Assembly: GCF_004353505.1 (NCBI RefSeq)
Contig: NZ_SMNQ01000018.1
Span: forward strand, 62,001-126,000
From: Streptomyces sp. WAC05374
GTDB lineage: Bacteria > Actinomycetota > Actinomycetes > Streptomycetales > Streptomycetaceae
Direction of reading: 5' to 3'
Length of the DNA: 64,000 nucleotides
The notes beneath the pieces were generated by a model, which was not told the origin of the DNA, did not search any database, and saw nothing but the letters and a program-made list of their open reading frames with translations. A program made the translations under genes and the position numbers. Below, piece by piece: positions 9,002 through 24,981 of this stretch (position 1 is its first letter; every line of letters starts with the position of its first letter).

Positions 9002-9712
9002 ATGATGAGTGCGGCGGTGCTGTGCTTCCCGCCCGCGGGCGCGGGGGCGAGCTTCTTCCACCCGTGGATCGGCCGGCGTGACGGGCTGACCGTGATCCCG
9101 GTGGAGCTGCCGGGCCGCGAGAAGCGGTTCGCCGAGCCGGAGTGCGAGGACCTGGACACCCTGGTCGCCACGATCCTGCCGGAACTGCGGGCGGCCGTCG
9201 CCGGGTTCGGCCACGTCGCCGTGTTCGGCCACAGCTTCGGCGCGCTCCTCGCCTACGAGGCGGCCCGCGCGCTGGCCGGCGACCCGGGGCTCCCCGGCAT
9301 GACGCTGGTGGTCAGTGGGGCGACGTGGCCCGGCCGGCCGCGGCCCGGGCGTGTGACGGGGCTGCCCGACGAGGAGTTCATCGCCCGCGTCGAGGCGATC
9401 GCCGGGTACAAGCACCCCGCCCTGGACGAGCCGGAGCTGCGCGAGCTGGTGCTGCCCCCGCTGCGTGCGGACGCGGCCATGCACGAGAGCTACCGCTTCA
9501 CCCCGCGCGAGCCGCTGGACGTGCCCGTCGTGGCCGTGCGCGGCACGGCGGACACGCTGGTGTCCGCCGAGGACACCGCCGAGTGGGCGGGTGTCACCCG
9601 TGGCGGGCTGACCCTCGCCGAGATCGGCGGCGGCCACATGTACCTGGTCGACGCGTGGCCGGACGTGCTGGACCTCATCGCCCGGAGCGTCGGCGCCGGG
9701 ACGCCGTCGTGA
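9002..9712 (+). CDS. Type II thioesterase
   Basis: This 236-residue alpha/beta hydrolase has the nucleophile S78 in GHSFGA and a late catalytic histidine in GGGHMYLVD, with the N-terminal FPPAGAGASFF oxyanion-hole signature of RifR/GrsT-type thioesterases. These stand-alone enzymes clear mis-primed or stalled acyl groups from carrier domains, and some also hydrolyse products. As no terminal thioesterase domain is present on any NRPS protein here, a direct role in release cannot be excluded. ATG 9002 is followed at once by a second ATG, and GGAGAG precedes it. The stop overlaps the start of the SDR gene. Confidence 0.93.
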   Translation: MMSAAVLCFPPAGAGASFFHPWIGRRDGLTVIPVELPGREKRFAEPECEDLDTLVATILPELRAAVAGFGHVAVFGHSFGALLAYEAARALAGDPGLPGMTLVVSGATWPGRPRPGRVTGLPDEEFIARVEAIAGYKHPALDEPELRELVLPPLRADAAMHESYRFTPREPLDVPVVAVRGTADTLVSAEDTAEWAGVTRGGLTLAEIGGGHMYLVDAWPDVLDLIARSVGAGTPS

Positions 9713-10539
9713 CCGGACGCCTCGCCGGGAAGACCGCCGTGGTCACCGGTGCCGGGCGCGGCATCGGGCGCGCCTGTGCCGTCGCGCTGGCCGCCGAGGG
9801 CGCCGACCTGGTGCTCGTCGACGTCGCGGCCGATCTGCCGGGCGTCCCCTATCCGATGGCCACCCGCAGCCAGCTCGACTGCACGGCGGAGCTGTGCCGC
9901 GAGCGGGGCGCCGCCGTGCTGACGGCCCCGGCCGACGTACGGGACCCCGAGGCGTGCGCGCGTGTGGTGGCCGACGCCGTCGACCGTTTCGGCGGTGTCG
10001 ACGTGCTGGTGAACAACGCGGGCATCGCCGGGCCTTCGGGGCGGGTCGTGCACGAGGTCACCGAGGACGAGTGGGCCGTGATGATCGACGTCAACCTCAA
10101 CGGCGCCTGGCGGATGCTGAAGGCCGCGGGCGCGGTGATGGCGGCGGCCCGGTCCGGCAGCGTCGTCAACATCGCCTCGACGGCCGGACTGGTCGGGTAC
10201 CGCAGCTTCGCCGGGTACGTGGCCTCCAAGCACGGCCTGGTCGGGCTGACCAAGGCGGCGGCCCTGGACTACGCGCCCTACCGGGTGCGGGTCAACGCGG
10301 TGTGCCCCGGCTCGGTCCGCGACAGCGCGGAGCACGAGGGCCGGATGCTGGTGGAGATCGGCCGCAGCATCGGTATCGCGCCCGACGACCACGAGGCGGA
10401 GTTCGTCACCCAGCAGCCCATGAACGCGCTGGTGGAGGCCGGGGACGTGGCGGCGGCCGTGCTGTGGCTGGCCACCGACGAGTCCCGGCACGCCACCGGT
10501 GGCGTGATCACCGTCGACGGCGGTTACAGCGCCCGTTGA
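9709..10539 (+). CDS. SDR oxidoreductase of the mycofactocin-coupled type
   Basis: The start is GTG 9709 in a GTGA overlap with the thioesterase stop, giving 276 residues. The Rossmann motif TGAGRGIG, NNAG, S157 and the Y170-x3-K174 pair (YVASK) are all present. Between strand 2 and the following helix lies an insertion (about residues 39-68, VPYPMATRSQL inside it) of the kind seen in mycofactocin-coupled SDRs, which hold NAD(H) tightly and pass electrons to the peptide-derived cofactor mycofactocin. It probably oxidises a hydroxyl or reduces a ketone in a building block or the product. No mycofactocin biosynthesis genes are in the window. Confidence 0.85.
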   Translation: MTGRLAGKTAVVTGAGRGIGRACAVALAAEGADLVLVDVAADLPGVPYPMATRSQLDCTAELCRERGAAVLTAPADVRDPEACARVVADAVDRFGGVDVLVNNAGIAGPSGRVVHEVTEDEWAVMIDVNLNGAWRMLKAAGAVMAAARSGSVVNIASTAGLVGYRSFAGYVASKHGLVGLTKAAALDYAPYRVRVNAVCPGSVRDSAEHEGRMLVEIGRSIGIAPDDHEAEFVTQQPMNALVEAGDVAAAVLWLATDESRHATGGVITVDGGYSAR

Positions 10540-10561
10540 CCCGACCGGTCTGGAGAGGCCC

Positions 10562-13393
<2,832 letters not shown>

Positions 13394-13416
13394 TTCCGCG
13401 CGGGCCCCGGGGTGTA

Positions 13417-13446
13417 GGGGGTTTGCCCGACTGTCGGGCGACCCCC
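13417..13446. promoter_or_regulatory. Interrupted hairpin / candidate operator before the isochorismatase gene
   Basis: GGGGGT (13417-13422) pairs with ACCCCC (13441-13446), and inside it GCCCGA (13425-13430) pairs with TCGGGC (13434-13439) around a CTG loop. It lies in the only sizeable gap (100 bases) of the rightward unit before 19 kb. It may attenuate read-through, or it may be an operator: 13423-13436 shares 12 of 14 bases with the site at 7161-7174. No U-tract follows, so a simple intrinsic terminator is not shown. Confidence 0.45.
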
Positions 13447-13493
13447 TGCCGACGGGATCGTCGAAGCCTCACGACGACCCCGGAGGAGTGTTC

Positions 13494-14081
13494 ATGAGCA
13501 AGGTCGCTGTCCTCACCAATGACCTTCAGTACGACCTGGTCAACAAGAACCAGGAGCGCATCGACGCGGTCGCCGAGGCCACCCCGAGTTTCTCCGCCTT
13601 CCTCAACGACATGCGCGAGCGCGGCCACCACGTGGTGCACCTCCAGCTCATCAACAAGCCGGACGACCCGGTCGCCGAGCGTTACGAGGGTGGCCGGCTG
13701 CCCGCCCAGAAGGGCACCAAGGGCGCGGAGATCCTGCCCGTCTTCCTCGGCGAGACCGACATCCTGGTCGAGAAGAACAAGGACAGCGGCTTCTACGAGA
13801 CCGACCTGCACGAGCGCCTCCAGGCCCTCGGCGTGGACACGGTCATCGTGACCGGCATGCAGGGCCAGATCTGCGTCCAGACCACCGCCGCCGACGCCTT
13901 CTTCCGCGGCTACAACGTCTGGGTCCCCAGCGACTGCGTCGTCTCGGCCCGCGACCACGACAAGGTGCGCGCCCTGGACTGGCTGGACGGCTACTGCGCC
14001 ACCGTCGCCCCGTCCTCGGAGATCGTGAAGACCCTCGACAACGACGGCGAGCTGCCCCGCAAGGTCTTCCGCACCCCGTGA
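13494..14081 (+). CDS. Isochorismatase-fold cysteine hydrolase
   Basis: This 195-residue protein keeps the family triad: D10 in LTNDLQ, K94 in VEKNKDSGF and C127 in GQICVQTTA, followed by the usual TAADAFFRGY helix. The fold covers isochorismatase, nicotinamidase, N-carbamoylsarcosine amidase and other amidases. The intact Cys makes a hydrolytic amidase or carbamoyl-amidase more likely than true isochorismatase, and no other siderophore-type genes are here. The start is ATG 13494 rather than GTG 13488, because GGAGGAG lies seven bases ahead of the ATG. It leads a sub-operon with hypE, hypF, an SHMT-like enzyme and a PuuD-like hydrolase, so its substrate may carry a carbamoyl or amide group from that block. 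Confidence 0.88.
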   Translation: MSKVAVLTNDLQYDLVNKNQERIDAVAEATPSFSAFLNDMRERGHHVVHLQLINKPDDPVAERYEGGRLPAQKGTKGAEILPVFLGETDILVEKNKDSGFYETDLHERLQALGVDTVIVTGMQGQICVQTTAADAFFRGYNVWVPSDCVVSARDHDKVRALDWLDGYCATVAPSSEIVKTLDNDGELPRKVFRTP

Positions 14082-14135
14082 CGACCACCCCCCTCGCCCC
14101 GTCCCCTGCTGTGAACCGCGAATGAACCGGGAGTC

Positions 14136-15170
14136 ATGTTGCTGACGGCCACGACGTCCTTCCTGGACCAGAAGATCGTCCTCGACCACGGCACCGGGGC
14201 CCGGCTCAGCCGGGAGCTGGTCGAATTCGTCGTGGAGGTGCTCGGCGACGTCTACACCGGTGAGATGGAGGACAGCGCGGTGCTGCCGGCGCTCGACGGC
14301 GCCATCGCGATGACCACCGACTCCTTCGTCGTCGACCCGCCGTTCTTCGGCAACGGCGACATCGGGAAGATCGCCGTGTGCGGCACGGTCAACGACCTGG
14401 CGGTCGCGGGTGCCGAACCGCGTTACCTGACGCTGGCGATGATCCTGGAGGCGGGGCTCCCGGTGGCGCAGCTCCACCGGGCGCTGACGTCGGTCCGGGA
14501 GACCGCCCTGGAGGCCGGCGTGAAGATCGTCGCCGGCGACACCAAGATCGTCGGTGAGGGCGAGGCCGACGGCATCTTCCTCAACACCACCGGCGTGGGC
14601 GTCTTCACCCGCCCGCCCAAGCGCATGAGCGCGGTCTCGGCGGGCGACAAGATCGTCCTCAGCGGGCCGATCGGCAACCACACGGTCCACCTGCTGTCGG
14701 TGCGCGAGGGCCTCGGCTTCGAGACCAACGTGCTCAGCGACTGCGCCCCGCTCAACGGGATGATCGACGCGCTGCGCGACGCGGTCCCCGAGGACGCCGT
14801 GCGCTCCATGCGCGACGTGACGCGCGGCGGCCTCAACGCCGTGCTGCACGAGTACGCCTCCGCCGTCGGCCGCACGCTGCGGATCGAGGAGGAGGCGCTG
14901 CCGGTCACCTTCGAGACCCGCATGGCGGCCGACATGCTCGGGATCAACCCGATCAACTGCGCCAACGAGGGCTGCCTGGCGCTGTTCGTCGACCCCCGGT
15001 ACGCCGACGCCGTCCTCGAGACGCTGCGCGCCCACCCCTACGGGCAGGGCGCCGTGATCGTCGGCGAGGTCACCGACCGCGAGGCGGTGGCCGTGGAGAT
15101 GACCGGGCGCGACGGCCGGGTCGCCGAGATCGAGGAACTGCAGGGCGCCGAACTCCCCCGGCTCTGCTGA
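14136..15170 (+). CDS. hypE: HypE-type carbamoyl dehydratase
   Basis: This full-length 344-residue HypE begins with LDHGTGARLS and ends in PRLC, so the C-terminal cysteine (C344) that accepts the carbamoyl group is present. In hydrogenase maturation, HypF transfers a carbamoyl group to this cysteine, and HypE uses ATP to dehydrate the thiocarbamate to a protein-bound thiocyanate, the source of the iron-bound cyanide. ATP-binding features of the AIRS/PurM fold are visible (TTDSF, GDIGKIAVCGTVNDLAV, GDTKIV). No hydrogenase, hypA, hypB, hypC or hypD lies in 64 kb, and it is followed 14 bases later by hypF inside an NRPS operon. I infer that it makes a carbamoyl- or cyano-carrying intermediate for the metabolite. 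Confidence 0.95.
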   Translation: MLLTATTSFLDQKIVLDHGTGARLSRELVEFVVEVLGDVYTGEMEDSAVLPALDGAIAMTTDSFVVDPPFFGNGDIGKIAVCGTVNDLAVAGAEPRYLTLAMILEAGLPVAQLHRALTSVRETALEAGVKIVAGDTKIVGEGEADGIFLNTTGVGVFTRPPKRMSAVSAGDKIVLSGPIGNHTVHLLSVREGLGFETNVLSDCAPLNGMIDALRDAVPEDAVRSMRDVTRGGLNAVLHEYASAVGRTLRIEEEALPVTFETRMAADMLGINPINCANEGCLALFVDPRYADAVLETLRAHPYGQGAVIVGEVTDREAVAVEMTGRDGRVAEIEELQGAELPRLC

Positions 15171-15184
15171 GCGGGGGCGGGGTC

Positions 15185-17539
15185 ATGGCCGAGTACGAGC
15201 AGTGGCGGATCAGGGTCGGCGGCGTGGTGCAGGGGGTGGGCTACCGCCCGTTCGTCCACACCCTCGCCACGTCCGCGGGCCTTTCGGGCTGGGTGCTCAA
15301 CGACACGCTGGGTGTCCAGACGGAGGTACGGGGCACGGCGGCCGCGCTGGCCGGTTTCACGGCGGCGCTGCGCGACCGGGCACCGGTGCTGGCCCGGGTG
15401 GACGAGGTACGGGTGGAGAGCCGTGAGCCCTGGCACGGCGACCTCGGCGGGCCGTTCGAGATCCGCGAGAGCGTGCGGACCGGGCGCGCCCGCACCCTGG
15501 TCGCCCCGGACTCGCACGTGTGCGACGACTGCCTGCGCGAGGTGCTCGACCCGGCCGACCGCCGCCACCGCTACCCGTTCGCCAACTGCACGCACTGCGG
15601 GCCGCGTTACTCGCTGATCAAGGGCCTGCCCTACGACCGGGCGCAGACCACCATGGCGGACTTCGCGATGTGCGGGGCGTGCCGCCGCGAGTACACCGAC
15701 CCGGCCGACCGGCGCTACCACGCCCAGCCCACCGCCTGCCCCGACTGCGGCCCCCAGGTCACCCTGTCCGGGCCCGACGGGGTGCGGGCCCGGGCCGGCG
15801 AGGCGCTGGGCGCCGCCACCGAGGCCCTCGCGGCCGGGCGGATCGTCGCCGTGAAGAGCCTCGGCGGCTTCCACCTGGCGGCCGACGCCCGCGACGCCCG
15901 CGCGGTGGCCCGGCTGCGCGCCCGCAAGAAGCGGGACTCCAAGCCGTTCGCCGTGATGGCGCCGGACCTGCGGACCGTGGAGGGCATCGCGCGGTGCACG
16001 GCGGCGGAGCGGGAGCTGCTGCGCTCCCCCGCCCGGCCGATCGTGCTGCTGCGCAAGATCCCCGCGGCGGTGCCCGAGGAGGTCGCCCCGCGCAACCCGA
16101 ACCTCGGCGTGATGCTGCCCTCCGCGCCGCTGCACCACCTGCTGCTGGACCGGCCGGGGCTGGACCTGCTGGTGATGACCAGCGGCAACATCTCCGGCCA
16201 CCCCATCGCGTACCGCAACGAGGAGGCGCTGGAGCAGCTCTTCGAGGTGGCCGACCTGATCCTGCACCACGACCGCGACATCCACGTGCGGGTGGACGAC
16301 TCCGTGGTGCGCAGCTCGGTCCACCCGGGGCTGGACGAGCCGATGATCACCTTCCTGCGCCGCTCGCGCGGATACGCCCCGTACCCGGTGAAGGTGGCGG
16401 GCGTCGCACAGCCGGTGATCGCCTACGGCGCCGAGCTGAAGACCACGGTCGCCCTGGGCGACGGCAACGAGGTCTACGTCAGCCAGCACATCGGCGACCT
16501 GAAGAACGACGAGACGTACGCCTCCCACCGGGAGGCGGCGGCCCATCTGACGGAGCTGTACGAGCTCAAGCCCCGGTTCATCGCCTGTGACATGCACCCG
16601 GCCTTCCGGGCCCGGGTCCTGGCGGCGACCGACCGGCCCGAGGACGTCGTGGAGGTGCAGCACCACCACGCGCACATGGCCGCCTGCATGGCGGAGAACC
16701 AGCTCTCCGGCACCACCGTCGGCGTCGTCTTCGACGGGGCCGGCTACGGCGAGGACGGCACCATCTGGGGCGGCGAGTTCCTCCTCGGCGACTTCCGCGA
16801 GGTGCGCCGTGCCGCGCACCTGCGGCCGGTCCCGCTGCTGGGCGGCGACCGGGCGGTGGCCGAACCGATCCGTACCGGCTACGCCCTGGCCCTCCAGGCG
16901 CTGGGCGGGCCGGACGCGGCGCTCGGCGCGTTCCCCGCCCTCGGCACGCTGGACGAGCGGCAGCGCGCGGTGTTCGCCACCATGGCGGAGCGCGGCATCC
17001 AGTCCCCGCCGGTGACCAGCATGGGCCGGCTGTTCGACGGCGTCGCGGCGCTGCTGGGCGTGTGCGGGTACGCCGAGTACGAGGCGCAGGGGCCGATCGA
17101 GCTGGAGGGGCTGCTGGGCCGGGACCTGACGATGACCCAGCCGTACGTGTTCGGCGTCGAACCGGGTGACGGGGGCGCCGAGGTGGTGGACCCGCGGCCG
17201 GTGATCCGGGCCGTCGCCGCCGACCTCGCCCGCGGCACACCGCTGGAGGCCGTCAGCCGGCGCTTCCACTCCGCGGTGGTCTCCATGGTGGTCAAGCGGT
17301 GCGCCGCGCTGCGCGAGCGCCACGGCGTGACGCAGGTGGTCCTCTCCGGCGGTGTGTTCCTCAATGAGTTCCTCCAGGTCAACGCCCTCGTCGAGCTGCG
17401 GAGGGCCGGTTTCGCCGCCTTCGCGCACCGGCTGGTCCCGCCCAACGACGGCGGCCTCGCCCTCGGCCAGGTGATGGTGGCCGACGCCCGCACGCAAGCC
17501 CTGTCCCCACCCGGCCCGAACCACGGAGGCGCGTCCTGA
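15185..17539 (+). CDS. hypF: HypF-type carbamoyltransferase
   Basis: This full-length 784-residue HypF has an acylphosphatase domain (VQGVGYRPF, residues about 10-95), two zinc-finger units (CDDC...CTHC and CGAC...CPDC, about 115-195), a YrdC-like carbamoyl-adenylate domain (about 200-385) and a Kae1/TobZ-like carbamoyltransferase domain (HHHAHMAACM, FDGAGYGEDGTIWGGEF, SGGVFLNEF). It uses carbamoyl phosphate and ATP to form carbamoyl adenylate and passes the group to the HypE cysteine. All domains look intact, so the pair is probably functional. It starts at ATG 15185, and its TGA overlaps the ATG of the next gene. Related stand-alone enzymes (TobZ-type) O-carbamoylate antibiotics, so direct transfer to a small molecule is an alternative. 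Confidence 0.96.
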   Translation: MAEYEQWRIRVGGVVQGVGYRPFVHTLATSAGLSGWVLNDTLGVQTEVRGTAAALAGFTAALRDRAPVLARVDEVRVESREPWHGDLGGPFEIRESVRTGRARTLVAPDSHVCDDCLREVLDPADRRHRYPFANCTHCGPRYSLIKGLPYDRAQTTMADFAMCGACRREYTDPADRRYHAQPTACPDCGPQVTLSGPDGVRARAGEALGAATEALAAGRIVAVKSLGGFHLAADARDARAVARLRARKKRDSKPFAVMAPDLRTVEGIARCTAAERELLRSPARPIVLLRKIPAAVPEEVAPRNPNLGVMLPSAPLHHLLLDRPGLDLLVMTSGNISGHPIAYRNEEALEQLFEVADLILHHDRDIHVRVDDSVVRSSVHPGLDEPMITFLRRSRGYAPYPVKVAGVAQPVIAYGAELKTTVALGDGNEVYVSQHIGDLKNDETYASHREAAAHLTELYELKPRFIACDMHPAFRARVLAATDRPEDVVEVQHHHAHMAACMAENQLSGTTVGVVFDGAGYGEDGTIWGGEFLLGDFREVRRAAHLRPVPLLGGDRAVAEPIRTGYALALQALGGPDAALGAFPALGTLDERQRAVFATMAERGIQSPPVTSMGRLFDGVAALLGVCGYAEYEAQGPIELEGLLGRDLTMTQPYVFGVEPGDGGAEVVDPRPVIRAVAADLARGTPLEAVSRRFHSAVVSMVVKRCAALRERHGVTQVVLSGGVFLNEFLQVNALVELRRAGFAAFAHRLVPPNDGGLALGQVMVADARTQALSPPGPNHGGAS

Positions 17540-18903
17540 TGCGCAGCACGGATCTGACCCTGGACACCGTCGTCCGCCTGCTCAGCGAGAACGAGGCGAG
17601 CGCGCGACGCACCCTCAGCATGGTCCCCTCGGAGACCTCCATGTCGGGCCTGGCGAAGCTGCCGATGCTGCTGGACCCGTACCACCGCTACTTCTTCAAC
17701 GAGAGCGACGACCCCGACCGCTGGCACTTCCGGGGCGCCCAGCGCCTGCGCGACCTGGAGATGGAGCTGACGGTGCCGCTCCTGAAGGAGCTGGGGAAGG
17801 CGTCGTACGCGTCGGTGCGCCCGCTGAGCGGGCTGAACGGCATGACCCTGGTGCTCGGCGCGCTGGGCGGCGAGCCCGGCTCGACCGTGGTGACCGTCGC
17901 CCCCGAGAACGGCGGCCACTTCGCCACGCCGAGCGTCGCCGCGCGGCTGGGACTGCGGGTGGAGTACCTGCGCGGCGCCGACCCGCACTCCCTGGACCTG
18001 CGGCACGCCGCCCAGATGCTGGGCCGGGTGCGGCCGTCGCTGGTGTACGTGGACCAGTCCCACTGCCTGTTCCCGCTGGACGTGAAGGCCCTGGTGGACA
18101 CCGTGCGGGCGGTCTCGCCCGAGACGCTGGTGCACGTGGACGCCAGCCACTGGCTGGGCCTGGTGCTGGGCGGCGCGTTCGCCAACCCGCTGGACCTGGG
18201 CGCCGACAGCTTCGGCGGCTCCACCCACAAGACGTTCCCCGGCCCGCAGAAGGCGGTCGTCCTCACGCGTGACGCGGAGGTGGAGCGCCGCGTCCGGGAC
18301 GCCCAGGACTTCCTGATCAGCAACCACCACTTCGCCGCGACCATCGCCCTGGGCGTCGCCCTGCTGGAGTTCCGGGACTTCGGCCCCCGCTACACCCGGG
18401 ACGTGCTGGCGCACACCCGCCGCTTCGGCGAGCTGCTCACCGGCCACGGCATCACGGTGGCGGCCGCCGACCGGGGCTATTCGGCCGGGCACCAGCTCTG
18501 GCTGGACACCGAGGCCGACGGCATCGCCCCCAAGGACGCCGCCGCCCGCCTGTCCGCCGCCGGGATCAAGGTGAACTTCATGGCCGGCCTGCCGGGCTTC
18601 ACCGGCCAGGGCGTGCGCATCGGCCTCAACGAGGCCACCTACCAGGGGCTCGCCGGCACCGACATCGACGAGCTGGCCGACGTCTTCGCGAGCGCCGTGC
18701 ACGGCACCGCGCCGGCCGGCACGCTCGCCGAGCGGACCGCCGCCCTGCGCCGCCGCACCCCGCTGGGGGCGTCGGCCGCCACGGGCACGCCCCTGCTGCG
18801 CGCCGCGCTCGACCTGTGCGAGGGCGCCCTCAACCCGGCCTCCCCGGTGCCCGCGGCCGACCCGATCGCCTCCGCGCACGCGGTGTCGGGGGCCGGACGA
18901 TGA
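17539..18903 (+). CDS. SHMT-like PLP enzyme
   Basis: This 454-residue fold-type I PLP enzyme resembles serine hydroxymethyltransferase. K231 in STHKTFPGPQ is the Schiff-base lysine, and D201-A-S-H204 corresponds to the cofactor-ring aspartate and stacking region. It is slightly longer than housekeeping SHMT, with a divergent N-terminus and a C-terminal tail of about 60 residues rich in Ala/Pro. Members recruited to antibiotic pathways perform aldol-type reactions on glycine or alanine quinonoids or transfer side chains between amino acids. The TGATG overlap with hypF puts it in the same translation unit, so it may supply or consume the product of the HypEF step. Ordinary folate-dependent SHMT activity seems less likely but is not excluded. 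Confidence 0.85.
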   Translation: MRSTDLTLDTVVRLLSENEASARRTLSMVPSETSMSGLAKLPMLLDPYHRYFFNESDDPDRWHFRGAQRLRDLEMELTVPLLKELGKASYASVRPLSGLNGMTLVLGALGGEPGSTVVTVAPENGGHFATPSVAARLGLRVEYLRGADPHSLDLRHAAQMLGRVRPSLVYVDQSHCLFPLDVKALVDTVRAVSPETLVHVDASHWLGLVLGGAFANPLDLGADSFGGSTHKTFPGPQKAVVLTRDAEVERRVRDAQDFLISNHHFAATIALGVALLEFRDFGPRYTRDVLAHTRRFGELLTGHGITVAAADRGYSAGHQLWLDTEADGIAPKDAAARLSAAGIKVNFMAGLPGFTGQGVRIGLNEATYQGLAGTDIDELADVFASAVHGTAPAGTLAERTAALRRRTPLGASAATGTPLLRAALDLCEGALNPASPVPAADPIASAHAVSGAGR

Positions 18904-19625
18904 GCCGGCCCGTCATCGGCATCGCCGGTTACCGCGACCGGGCCCGCTGGAACATCTGGGACACCGACGCGACGGTCGTCCAGCAGGGGTACGTGGCCGG
19001 GGTGACCCGGGCCGGCGGCCGGGCCGTCGTCCTGCCGCCCGACACCGTGGACGGCGACGTGATGGACCGCCTGGACGGGCTGCTGCTGTCCGGCGGCGCC
19101 GACCTGGACCCCGCGCTGTACGGGCAGGACCGCCACCCGTCCGGGGACACCCCGAGGGCCGACCGGGACGCCGGAGAACTGCTGCTGCTGCGCGCCGCGC
19201 TCGACCGCGGCCTGCCGGTGCTCGGCGTCTGCCGGGGGCTCCAGCTCCTGGCCGTCGTCCACGGCGGCTCACTGGTCCAGCACCTGCCGGAGGCCGTCGG
19301 CCACACCGGGCACTGCCCCCAGGAGGGCGTGTTCGGCCGCCACCCGGTGCGCCTTGCGCCCGGCAGCCTGGCCGCCGCCGTGTACGGCACGGAGACGGAC
19401 GTCAACTCCCACCACCACCAGGCGGTGGCCGACCCGGGCCGGCTGCGCGTCACCGGCCGCGCCGACGACGGGGTCGTCGAGGCCGCGGAGGACCCGGACA
19501 GGCCCTTCGTGCTCGGCGTGCAGTGGCACCCGGAGGTCTCCTGCGACGACGCCCTGTTCGAGGCGTTCGTGGCGGCCTGCGCCCGCTCGGCCGCCGGGGC
19601 GCTGCTGGGCAGCGCCGGAGCGTAG
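18900..19625 (+). CDS. Class I glutamine amidotransferase-fold hydrolase, PuuD-like (peptidase C26)
   Basis: The start is ATG 18900 in an ATGA overlap with the PLP gene, giving 241 residues. The catalytic triad is intact: C111 in LGVCRGLQ, with H210 and E212 in GVQWHPEVS. This family hydrolyses gamma-glutamyl bonds, as in gamma-glutamyl-GABA hydrolase of putrescine breakdown; others act as glutamine-dependent amidotransferase subunits. In a biosynthetic operon it may remove a gamma-glutamyl protecting group or release ammonia. No gamma-glutamyl ligase is in the window, so the substrate is open. Confidence 0.88.
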   Translation: MSRPVIGIAGYRDRARWNIWDTDATVVQQGYVAGVTRAGGRAVVLPPDTVDGDVMDRLDGLLLSGGADLDPALYGQDRHPSGDTPRADRDAGELLLLRAALDRGLPVLGVCRGLQLLAVVHGGSLVQHLPEAVGHTGHCPQEGVFGRHPVRLAPGSLAAAVYGTETDVNSHHHQAVADPGRLRVTGRADDGVVEAAEDPDRPFVLGVQWHPEVSCDDALFEAFVAACARSAAGALLGSAGA

Positions 19626-19656
19626 AGCACCCCCGTACACCCGCACAGCAGGAACT

Positions 19657-19671
19657 TTGCCAGGAGGGCAA
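19657..19671 (+). promoter_or_regulatory. Small hairpin presenting the ribosome binding site
   Basis: TTGCC (19657-19661) and GGCAA (19667-19671) can pair around AGGAG, so the ribosome binding site of the large NRPS gene sits in the loop of a five-base stem just ahead of GTG 19674. It could modulate initiation but may be chance. Confidence 0.3.
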
Positions 19672-19673
19672 CC

Positions 19674-24953
<5,280 letters not shown>

Positions 24954-24981
24954 CGCCGCCGCACCCGAGAGGAAACCCCCG

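Noticed and set aside
13494..14081. True isochorismatase of a catecholate siderophore pathway
   Set aside because: No isochorismate synthase, dihydroxybenzoate ligase or aryl carrier protein is nearby; the fold covers many amidases.
14136..17539. Part of a hydrogenase maturation operon
   Set aside because: No hydrogenase subunit and no hypA, hypB, hypC or hypD is in the window, and both flanks are NRPS cluster genes in the same transcription unit.
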